Positions 7,483 to 14,976 of a stretch of DNA of 26,737 nucleotides are shown here, piece after piece. A program made the position numbers and the translations under genes. Each line of letters opens with the position of its first letter. Positions within the stretch are counted from its first letter, which is position 1. The notes beneath the pieces were generated by a model. That model was not told the origin of the DNA. It made no database searches and saw nothing but the letters and a program-made list of their open reading frames with translations. The DNA is from Bacillota bacterium (GTDB taxonomy: Bacteria > Bacillota > Clostridia > Tissierellales > Sedimentibacteraceae), in NCBI GenBank assembly GCA_023425285.1, contig JAFACY010000228.1:1-26737 (forward strand), in the 5' to 3' direction.

Positions 7483-7908
7483 ATGGATCAGACAGATTTG
7501 AAAATAATCAACATACTGCAGCATGACGGAAGGATTTCTATGAAGGAATTGGGCAAGGAAGTATCCTTGAGCCCGCCTGCAGTCGCAGAAAGAGTCAAGA
7601 GATTAGAGGATGACGGAGTAATCGAGAGATATAAAGCGGTAATAAACAATGAAAAAGTCGGAAAGCCCATATGCGTCCTGATCAATGCTTCTATAAAGCC
7701 GGAAAAGCAAGAGGGATTTTTGGAGTTTGCCAGAAAATCAGAAGAAATAGTTGAGTGCCACCATGTAACGGGTCCTCACAGCATGATTATGAAGGCATAT
7801 CTGAGAGAAATGAATCACCTCGAAGAGCTTGTGGGCAAGGTTCAGTTCTTTGGCAATACCGAGACGTTCATTATAATGTCCAGCCCTATAGAGGGTAAAG
7901 AAATTTGA
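7483..7908 (+). CDS. Lrp/AsnC family transcriptional regulator
   Basis: The 141-residue protein has the family's two parts. An N-terminal winged helix (about 4-60) contains DLKIINILQHDGRISMKELG and LSPPAVAERVKRLEDDGVI. A C-terminal RAM effector-binding domain (about 65-141) contains ECHHVTGPHSMIMKAYL. Lrp/AsnC proteins bind amino acids and control amino-acid or central metabolism genes. I chose ATG 7483 because the GTG nine bases earlier lies inside the ribosome binding site AAGGTGG (7471-7477). It is divergent from the carboxyltransferase gene at 7040 and may regulate that gene and itself. The ligand cannot be deduced. Confidence 0.9.
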   Translation: MDQTDLKIINILQHDGRISMKELGKEVSLSPPAVAERVKRLEDDGVIERYKAVINNEKVGKPICVLINASIKPEKQEGFLEFARKSEEIVECHHVTGPHSMIMKAYLREMNHLEELVGKVQFFGNTETFIIMSSPIEGKEI

Positions 7909-7935
7909 AGAAAGAATTATAAAGAGTTATTGTAC

Positions 7936-7979
7936 AGGCAGAAAAACATTAGAGCATAAGCTTTATTGTTTTTCTGCCT
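7936..7979 (+). terminator. hairpin terminator after Lrp gene
   Basis: AGGCAGAAAAACA (7936-7948) and TGTTTTTCTGCCT (7967-7979) form a perfect 13-bp stem with an 18-base loop. Only a short T-run follows. It is the only strong hairpin directly after the Lrp gene; a smaller stem (ATACTCA/TGAGTAT, 7991-8034) comes next. Confidence 0.55.
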
Positions 7980-8049
7980 TGTCCGAATTTATACTCAGTC
8001 GGGCATAAATTTCGCCGTGAGTATCATAATATATTTGATGAGCTCATTT

Positions 8050-8082
8050 TTGCATAGATTATTTTTTAATTTATGATATAAT
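8050..8082 (+). promoter_or_regulatory. probable promoter of the flavoprotein-secA-prfB run
   Basis: TTGCAT (8050-8055) is followed after 16 bases by TATGAT (8072-8077), which overlaps a consensus TATAAT (8077-8082; spacer 21). Either -10 would start transcription about 45-50 bases before the first gene. No other convincing promoter is seen before 17918. Confidence 0.5.
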
Positions 8083-8136
8083 ATTGAGACGATAATTTGA
8101 CTAACGATTAATATTCAGACTTAAGAGGTGTAATTG

Positions 8137-9729
8137 ATGTTAAGAATACAGCAGGTCAAGCTTCCGATAGATCATAATCAGGAAGATTTATATATAAAGG
8201 CAGCAGAAAGCTTAAAGATAAAAAGGGAAGAAATAAAGTCACTGACAATATTCAGAAAATCCATAGACGCAAGAAAAAAGGATGAAATTTTATTTATATA
8301 CGCATTAGATGTGGACCTTTACAACGACATAAAAATTTCCAAGAGAAATGCCAATGTTACGGTGGTTGAACCGTTTACATATGAAATCGAAGCAACGGGT
8401 GAAGAACTGCTCAATAACAGACCAGTTGTCGTGGGAAGCGGTCCTGCGGGACTATTTTGTGCTTTGCTTCTTGCGGAAAAGGGCTACAGACCTATTATCC
8501 TTGAAAGAGGGAAAAAGGTTAAAGAGAGAGTTAAGGACATAGAAAGATTCTGGAAGGACGGCACACTGAGAGAACGATCAAACATACAGTTCGGCGAAGG
8601 AGGTGCCGGTACATTTTCTGACGGAAAGCTTAACACATTGATCAAGGACAGATCCAGACGCGGCAAAAAGGTTTTGGAGGAATTCGTCGATGCGGGAGCA
8701 CCTGATGAAATAACGTATCTGAACAAGCCGCACATAGGTACGGATTTGTTGAGAGATGTAATTGTAAACATCAGAAAAAAAATAATAAGTCTTGGCGGAA
8801 CCTTCAGATTCGAGGAGCAGCTTACGGACATTAAAGTCAAGGACGGCAGTGTCTGTCGCATCGTGACTGAAAGTGATATAATAGAAACCGATGTGCTGGT
8901 GCTGGCAATAGGTCACAGTGCAAGAGATACATTCGAAATGCTAAGTGACAAGGTTGAACTGAAAGCAAAACCCTTTGCCATGGGTGTCAGAATAGAGCAT
9001 CCGCAGAAGATGATAAGCGAAGCACAGTATGGAAGTATGGCAGGACATCCTAATTTAGGTCCTGCTGACTATAAATTTGTTCATAAAAGTAAAAACGGAA
9101 GAAGCGTATATACGTTTTGCATGTGTCCGGGAGGTGTGGTCACCGCCTCAAGCTCCGAAGAGGGATACGTTGTAACAAACGGTATGAGCTTCCATGACAG
9201 AGATCTGGAAAATGCCAATGCCGCAATTGTGGTGCAGATTAATCCCGAGGACTTTGGCGGAGGAGAAAATCCGCTGGCAGGAATTGAATTCCAGAGAAGG
9301 TATGAAAAAAAAGCCTTTGAACTGGGCGGAAGCAATTATCATGCTCCCGTGCAGCTCTTCAGGGACTTTAAAGAAAAACGCGTTTCTTCATCCTTTGGTG
9401 AAGTATATCCTACATACAGACCGGGAGCTGCATTTGCCAACCTTTGGGATTGTCTTCCCGACTACGTGTGTGAAAGCCTGGTTGAAGGAATAGCAGCATT
9501 CGGTAAATGGCTCGAGAACTTCGACAGAGACGATGCGGTGCTGACAGGTGTTGAAACAAGAACATCATCACCTCTTCGCATAGACAGGGATGATGATCTG
9601 CAAAGCAACGTAAAGGGCATATACCCTTGCGGAGAAGGCTCCGGTTATGCCGGAGGGATAATGTCTGCGGCCATAGACGGTCTGAAGGTTGCGGAGCAAA
9701 TTATAAAGACGTATAAACCAATGATATAA
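8137..9729 (+). CDS. NAD(P)/FAD-dependent oxidoreductase, COG2509 type
   Basis: The 530-residue flavoprotein has an N-terminal region of about 90 residues typical of this family (a lysine-rich 'SIDARKKDEILFIYALDV' segment). A Rossmann FAD site follows, with GSGPAG at 100-105, then 'ILERGKKVKERVKDIERFWK' and the family phrase 'FGEGGAGTFSDGKL'. The C-terminal 'GIYPCGEGSGYAGGIMSAAIDG' is the second FAD contact. COG2509 proteins are widespread in Firmicutes, and no substrate is established. ATG 8137 is preferred over TTG 8134 because AGAGGTG ends 6 bases before it. It opens a six-gene co-directional run, and the BaiN-type flavoprotein follows after 22 bases. Confidence 0.85.
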   Translation: MLRIQQVKLPIDHNQEDLYIKAAESLKIKREEIKSLTIFRKSIDARKKDEILFIYALDVDLYNDIKISKRNANVTVVEPFTYEIEATGEELLNNRPVVVGSGPAGLFCALLLAEKGYRPIILERGKKVKERVKDIERFWKDGTLRERSNIQFGEGGAGTFSDGKLNTLIKDRSRRGKKVLEEFVDAGAPDEITYLNKPHIGTDLLRDVIVNIRKKIISLGGTFRFEEQLTDIKVKDGSVCRIVTESDIIETDVLVLAIGHSARDTFEMLSDKVELKAKPFAMGVRIEHPQKMISEAQYGSMAGHPNLGPADYKFVHKSKNGRSVYTFCMCPGGVVTASSSEEGYVVTNGMSFHDRDLENANAAIVVQINPEDFGGGENPLAGIEFQRRYEKKAFELGGSNYHAPVQLFRDFKEKRVSSSFGEVYPTYRPGAAFANLWDCLPDYVCESLVEGIAAFGKWLENFDRDDAVLTGVETRTSSPLRIDRDDDLQSNVKGIYPCGEGSGYAGGIMSAAIDGLKVAEQIIKTYKPMI

Positions 9730-9751
9730 ATTAAAATGAAGGAATGATATT

Positions 9752-10969
9752 ATGAAAATAGCCGTTATCGGCGGAGGCGCTTCAGGACTCATTGCGGCAA
9801 TTGCCGCGGCAAGAAACGGTGCCGAAGTTACAATTTACGAAAAATTAAATAGAGTCGGTAAAAAGATTCTGGCAACAGGTAACGGCAGATGCAATTATAC
9901 CAATTTAAATATGGGCATCGAAAGATATCACGGTAATAATGTCAGTCTGGCAAAGAAGGCTATGGAATTTTTTGATCTGAATGAAACCATGAGATTCTTT
10001 GAGAGTTTGGGCATACATCCCTATGAAGGAGAGTCGGGGAAAATATATCCCAACTCACTGCAGGCGTCAAGTATATTGGATGTCCTGAGGTATGAGGCGG
10101 AGAGAATTAAAATCAGGGAAATTACCGACTGTCAGATAAAGGGATTAAGAAAAAATAAAGACAAATTCAGTATCATTGGTAATGAAGAGTATTCAGCTGA
10201 CAAGGTTATACTGGCGACAGGGGGCAAGGCTGCTCCACAGCTGGGAAGCGACGGTGACGGATACGAAATAGCAAGGTCCTTCGGACACAAAATAATTGAA
10301 CCCTTTCCGGCACTGGTTCAGCTTAAATTAAAGAGCAGATACCTGAAAAGAATATCCGGAATAAGGTTTGACGGAATCGTAAAGGGCTTTACGGACAATA
10401 AACTAATCAGAGAAGATGAAGGAGAAATTCTTTTTACCGATTACGGTATTTCGGGACCGCCCGTCCTGCAAATAAGCAGAAAGGTAATTGAAGAAATAAA
10501 TAAAGGAAGCAATGCATATATATCGGTTGATATGTTCCCACACATGACAAAGCTTCAGCTTTATGAGCTGCTGCAGGCAAGATTTGCGGACATGGGCTAC
10601 AAAGGTCTGGAGGAAAGCCTTGTGGGATTTATAAATAAAAAGCTTATACCCGTAATATTGTCAGAGGCAGGCTTTGAGGATCTGAATAAAAAATGCGGGA
10701 AGTTAAACAAGAAAGAAATATATAAAATTATAGATGTTTTAAAAGAGTGGAAATTTGAGGTGACTGGTCACAACACATGGCAGCAGGCACAATCCACCGC
10801 AGGCGGTATAGATATGTCGCAGGTGAATCCGGATACTCTTGAATCCACTAAGATAAAGGGCTTGTTCATATGCGGGGAGGTTCTCGATGTGGACGGAGAC
10901 TGCGGAGGATTTAATCTGCAGTGGGCATGGAGCTCAGGCTATACAGCAGGATATTACAGTTCAATATAA
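9752..10969 (+). CDS. BaiN/HI0933-type flavoprotein
   Basis: The 405-residue protein has an N-terminal FAD site (IGGGASG, residues 6-12), the family phrase 'KKILATGNGRCNYTN', a central 'FTDYGISGPPVLQ' and a C-terminal 'GEVLDVDGDCGGFNLQWAWSSGYTAG'. Together these define the HI0933/BaiN flavoprotein family. One member, BaiN, is reported to reduce bile-acid intermediates. Most members are housekeeping proteins of unknown substrate, so no bile-acid role should be assumed here. AAGGA lies about 8 bases before the ATG. It is packed between another FAD enzyme and secA with gaps of 22 and 28 bases, which suggests cotranscription. Confidence 0.85.
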   Translation: MKIAVIGGGASGLIAAIAAARNGAEVTIYEKLNRVGKKILATGNGRCNYTNLNMGIERYHGNNVSLAKKAMEFFDLNETMRFFESLGIHPYEGESGKIYPNSLQASSILDVLRYEAERIKIREITDCQIKGLRKNKDKFSIIGNEEYSADKVILATGGKAAPQLGSDGDGYEIARSFGHKIIEPFPALVQLKLKSRYLKRISGIRFDGIVKGFTDNKLIREDEGEILFTDYGISGPPVLQISRKVIEEINKGSNAYISVDMFPHMTKLQLYELLQARFADMGYKGLEESLVGFINKKLIPVILSEAGFEDLNKKCGKLNKKEIYKIIDVLKEWKFEVTGHNTWQQAQSTAGGIDMSQVNPDTLESTKIKGLFICGEVLDVDGDCGGFNLQWAWSSGYTAGYYSSI

Positions 10970-10997
10970 TTATTGAGAATTGAAGAAAGGGATAGAT

Positions 10998-13754
10998 ATG
11001 AAAAGATTTTTAGAGAAAATTTTCGGTTCATACAGTGAAAAGGAAGTTAAAAGATTAGAACCTACAGTTGATAAAATACTGGCGTTGGAAAATGAAATAC
11101 AAAGCTTAAGCGACAGCCAGCTTAAGGCGAAGACTGTTGAATTTAAGGAAAGACTTAGTAACGGTGAAACAAAGGACGATATACTGCCCGAAGCATTCGC
11201 AGTTGTGAGAGAAGCTGCATGGAGAGTTTTGGGACAAAAGCATTACCGCGTACAGCTGATAGGCGGCATGGTTCTCCATCAGGGCAGAATTGCCGAAATG
11301 AGAACAGGTGAAGGTAAGACACTGGTTTCAACATTGCCTGTGTATCTGAATGCACTTGAAGGTAACGGCGTACACGTAGTTACGGTAAATGATTATCTTG
11401 CAAAGCGTGACTGCGAATGGATGGGCAAGGTTCATAATTTCCTGGGTCTGTCGGTAGGATGTATCGTCCACGGCATAACCAAGGAAGAAAGAATAAGAGC
11501 ATACCAGAGTGACATCACCTACGGAACAAATAATGAGTTTGGCTTCGATTATTTAAGAGACAACATGGTCATCAGAAAAGAAGAAATGGTTCAAAGAGAT
11601 TTGAATTATTGCATCATAGATGAGGTTGACTCAATTTTGATAGATGAGGCAAGAACTCCTTTGATTATTTCCGGAGAAGGAGAAAAATCCACGGATTTGT
11701 ACGAACAGGCAAACAGCTTTGTTCTGCCATTGACTGGTAAAATACAATCACCCGAAGAAAAGAAATCCAAAATGGATTACATCATGGGAGATGTGGAAGA
11801 GGATGACACGGTTGATTACATCGTAGATGAAAAAGGCAAAAATGTTACGCTTACTGCCCGCGGTATCACCAAGGCAGAAAGATTTTTCAACATCGAAAAT
11901 TTAGCCGATCAGGAAAATATGGAGATTTCCCACCATATCAATCAGGCATTGAAGGCTCACAACACCATGAAGAAGGATATTGACTACATCGTTAATGACG
12001 GTGAGGTTTTAATAGTTGACGAATTTACCGGACGTATAATGTACGGCAGAAGATATTCCAACGGGCTGCATCAGGCAATAGAAGCCAAGGAAAGAATCGA
12101 AGTAAGAAAAGAATCCAAGACACTGGCAACAATCACATTCCAGAATTATTTCAGAATGTATAAAAAGCTCTGCGGTATGACCGGTACGGCAAAGACGGAA
12201 GAAGATGAATTCAGAGAAATATACGGTGTGGATGTTATTGAAATACCGACAAATAAAGAAGTAATAAGAAATGACCACGAGGATGTTATCTACAAGGGAG
12301 AAGCAGGAAAATACAACGCGGTTATAAATGAAATTATAGAAAAGCACCAGACAGGTCAGCCCATACTTGTGGGTACAATTTCCATAGAAAAGTCGGAGCT
12401 GTTAAGCAAGTTTCTGAAAAAGGCCGGAGTTAAGCACGAGGTGTTAAATGCCAAGCAGCATGCAAAGGAAGCGGAAATAGTTGCTCAGGCAGGCCGTTAT
12501 GGGGCTGTTACCATTGCAACAAATATGGCAGGCAGAGGTACCGACATCGTGCTCGGAGGTAATCCGGAGTTTCTGGCTAAGCATAAAATGAAGTCAAAGG
12601 GCTTTACAGATGAGCTGATTGCACAGGCTGACGGATTCAACGACACCGATGATGAAGAAATATTAAATGCAAGAAAGACATATAAGGAATATTTAGAGCA
12701 ATCAAGAGATGAGCTTAAGGATGAGCAGGATAAGGTAAGAGCAGCAGGCGGACTTCATATCATAGGTACAGAACGCCATGAATCACGACGTATAGACAAT
12801 CAGCTCAGAGGTCGTGCCGGAAGACAGGGAGACCCGGGCTCAACGCGCTTCTATATATCACTTGAAGATGATCTGATGAGATTGTTTGCCGGTGACAAGG
12901 TAAAAAACATAATAGAAACTCTGAAGATGCCTGAGGATGAGCCGCTGGAAGCAGGAATGCTCACAAGGACAATCGAGACCGCACAGGGTAGAGTCGAAGG
13001 CAGAAACTTTGAAATCAGAAAGCATGTCCTCCAGTATGACAATGTCATGAACAAGCAAAGAGAGGTCATATATTCGGAAAGAAGAAAAGTTTTGTTAGGT
13101 GAAAACCTCAGGGAAGATATACAGGGCATGATTGAACAGCTCATCGACAGAGGTATACAGATGTATACCACAGACGAAAGATTTACGGATAACTGGGATG
13201 TCCAGGGATACTCCAAATATATAGCCGAAACCTTCTCTATCTTAGTGAGCTTTGAAGGTGAAGATAAGGAAAATCTGACGAAAGAGAAATTAAAGGAAAG
13301 AGCACTAAGTGCAGTAGAAAGACATTACAAGAGACAGGAAGAAGAATTTGGCGAGGAAGTTTTCAGAGAAGTTGAAAGAATAATTCTTTTAAGAAGTGTT
13401 GACACAAAATGGATTGACCATATTGATGCCATGGATCAGTTAAGACAGGGTATAGGACTTCGTGCCATAGGAAACGAGGACCCGGTCAGAGCATATCAGG
13501 TAGAAGGATACGATATGTTCGAAGAAATGACAGCATCAATTCAGGATGATACTGTGAAAATGCTCATGCGTGTAAGACCTCAGGAAAATATGCAGCGTAA
13601 AGAGGTTGCAAAAATTACGGGCACAAGCGGAGGAGATTTGGCAGGCGGTAAGCCTCAGCCGGTGGTAAACAAGGAAAAGAGAGTGGGCAGAAACGATCCG
13701 TGCCCATGCGGAAGCGGCAAAAAATACAAAAAATGCTGCGGACAAGATCAATAG
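10998..13754 (+). CDS. secA: preprotein translocase ATPase SecA
   Basis: The 918-residue motor drives secretory proteins through the SecYEG channel. Visible landmarks in order are: 'LQLIGGMVLHQGRIAEMRTGEGKT'-type Walker A with GEGKT at 104-108, DEVD at 208-211 in the 'DEVDSILIDEARTPLIISG' segment, 'VGTISIEKSE', 'TNMAGRGTDI', and 'QLRGRAGRQGDPGS' of the second helicase domain. A C-terminal zinc motif CPCGSGKKYKKCC is present, so this is a full-length canonical SecA. ATG 10998 follows GAAAGGG; an in-frame TTG at 10980 lacks a suitable site. The protein would export the signal-peptide proteins seen elsewhere in this window. It is followed by prfB after 14 bases, a pairing common in Firmicutes. 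Confidence 0.97.
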   Translation: MKRFLEKIFGSYSEKEVKRLEPTVDKILALENEIQSLSDSQLKAKTVEFKERLSNGETKDDILPEAFAVVREAAWRVLGQKHYRVQLIGGMVLHQGRIAEMRTGEGKTLVSTLPVYLNALEGNGVHVVTVNDYLAKRDCEWMGKVHNFLGLSVGCIVHGITKEERIRAYQSDITYGTNNEFGFDYLRDNMVIRKEEMVQRDLNYCIIDEVDSILIDEARTPLIISGEGEKSTDLYEQANSFVLPLTGKIQSPEEKKSKMDYIMGDVEEDDTVDYIVDEKGKNVTLTARGITKAERFFNIENLADQENMEISHHINQALKAHNTMKKDIDYIVNDGEVLIVDEFTGRIMYGRRYSNGLHQAIEAKERIEVRKESKTLATITFQNYFRMYKKLCGMTGTAKTEEDEFREIYGVDVIEIPTNKEVIRNDHEDVIYKGEAGKYNAVINEIIEKHQTGQPILVGTISIEKSELLSKFLKKAGVKHEVLNAKQHAKEAEIVAQAGRYGAVTIATNMAGRGTDIVLGGNPEFLAKHKMKSKGFTDELIAQADGFNDTDDEEILNARKTYKEYLEQSRDELKDEQDKVRAAGGLHIIGTERHESRRIDNQLRGRAGRQGDPGSTRFYISLEDDLMRLFAGDKVKNIIETLKMPEDEPLEAGMLTRTIETAQGRVEGRNFEIRKHVLQYDNVMNKQREVIYSERRKVLLGENLREDIQGMIEQLIDRGIQMYTTDERFTDNWDVQGYSKYIAETFSILVSFEGEDKENLTKEKLKERALSAVERHYKRQEEEFGEEVFREVERIILLRSVDTKWIDHIDAMDQLRQGIGLRAIGNEDPVRAYQVEGYDMFEEMTASIQDDTVKMLMRVRPQENMQRKEVAKITGTSGGDLAGGKPQPVVNKEKRVGRNDPCPCGSGKKYKKCCGQDQ

Positions 13755-13768
13755 GAGAGGGTGATTAC

Positions 13769-14879
13769 TTGATAGATTCATATGAAATTAAAGAAAATCT
13801 GAAGAAGTTCAACAATATTTTAGCCGAGGTTGGTGGTTCCCTTTGACCTCTCTAAATTAGAGGAAGAGAACGCACTTTTGGAATCTGAAATGCAGGAGCC
13901 TGATTTCTGGAACAACCAGGAAAGAGCACAAAAGGTTTCACAGAAATTAAAGCAAAACACCGACAGGATAACAGAATACAAAAATTTAAGACAGCAGGTT
14001 GAAGACTTAGAAATTTTATCCGATATGATTATAGAGGAAAATGATGAAAGTCATTTAGATGAGCTCAGGGAAAGTATGGATGAGGTTGCGGGTCTTCTTG
14101 ATGATGCCCGTATAGTTGCCTTGTTGAGCAACGAATTCGATAAAAACAGCGCCATATTATCCATTCATGCAGGTGCCGGAGGAACAGAGGCACAGGACTG
14201 GGCTGATATGCTGTACCGCATGTATACCAGATGGGTCGAAGCTCATGGCTATAGCCTTGAGATAATAGACATACTTCCCGATACCGAGGCGGGAATCAAA
14301 AGCGTCACAATGCTGGTAGAAGGCGAAAATGCTTACGGATATTTAAAATCCGAAAAGGGTGTCCATCGCTTGGTGAGGATTTCACCCTTCGATGCAGCAA
14401 AAAAAAGGCACACATCCTTTGCGTCCGTTGATGTTACGCCTGAAATAGAAGATGATGTGGATATAGAAATAAACGAATCGGATATACGTGTGGATACCTA
14501 CCGCTCCAGCGGTGCGGGAGGACAGCATGTAAACACTACGGATTCGGCAATCCGCATCACTCACATACCCACAGGCATAGTGGTATCATGTCAGAACCAA
14601 AGGTCGCAGCACAGCAACAGGGATACGGCGATGAAAATGCTTAAATCAAAGCTGATGGAAATCAAGAAATTAGAAAACAAGGAAAAAATCGAGGATATTC
14701 AGGGCAAGTACAATCAGATTGCATGGGGAAGCCAGATTAGGTCATACGTGTTCCACCCATACAGCATGGTAAAGGATCACCGCACAAACGCAGAAACAGG
14801 CAACGTGCAAGCCGTAATGGACGGCAGTCTGGATATGTTTATGAACGAATATTTAAAGATGAAATCATTAGAACGATAG
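13769..14879 (+). CDS. prfB: peptide chain release factor 2 (programmed +1 frameshift)
   Basis: Release factor 2 ends translation at UGA and UAA. The gene is in two frames. TTG 13769, 7 bases after AGGAGAGGG, opens 25 codons ending GGSL and then TGA (13844-13846). A +1 slip at CTT TGA C resumes at GAC 13845 and runs to TAG 14877. An SD-like GGTGG sits just before the slip site. The joined product has 369 residues, with SPF (stop-codon recognition) at 205-207 and GGQ (peptidyl release) at 250-252, the same numbering as E. coli RF2. The frameshift lets RF2 control its own level: low RF2 slows termination at UGA and favours the shift. A caller that ignores recoding would start wrongly near 13830. 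Confidence 0.95.
13838..13850 (+). promoter_or_regulatory. RF2 +1 recoding site
   Basis: TCC CTT TGA CCT holds the classic slippery CTT followed by in-frame UGA and C, which is a poor termination context. Codon 26 is the stop, as in E. coli prfB. The upstream GGTTGGTGG can act as the stimulatory internal SD. Confidence 0.93.
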
Positions 14880-14961
14880 GAAAACAATAGGAGAATGATG
14901 GGAGAACAATGGCACAATAAAAATTGTTCGCCAATCGTTCTGCCATCGTTCACCAATCGTT
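14870..14961. repeat. long hairpin made of degenerate 11-nt repeats
   Basis: From the end of prfB four 11-base units run in one orientation: AGAACGATAGG, AAAACAATAGG, AGAATGATGGG, AGAACAATGGC (14870-14913). Then come ACAAT-AAAA-ATTGT and three units in inverse complement (about GTTCGCCAATC, GTTCTGCCATC, GTTCACCAATC, ending at 14961). The two halves pair over about 35 bases with scattered mismatches and a 4-base loop. It fills the gap between prfB and the tex gene. No T-run follows, so it is not a standard terminator. It may be an mRNA processing or stability element, or a small mobile repeat. Confidence 0.65.
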
Positions 14962-14976
14962 AAAAGGGAGAGATAA

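Noticed and set aside
9752..10969. Bile-acid reductase (BaiN) function in the strict sense
   Set aside because: The family is much wider than the bile-acid enzyme and no other bai gene is present; only the family name is justified.
13830..14879. RF2 as a single-frame gene starting near 13830
   Set aside because: This start lies at the frameshift site and loses the first 25 conserved residues; the upstream frame with TTG 13769 and a good ribosome binding site gives the normal RF2 length.
14870..14961. CRISPR-like array
   Set aside because: Units are 11 bases with no spacers, are degenerate, and the second half is inverted; it folds into one hairpin.
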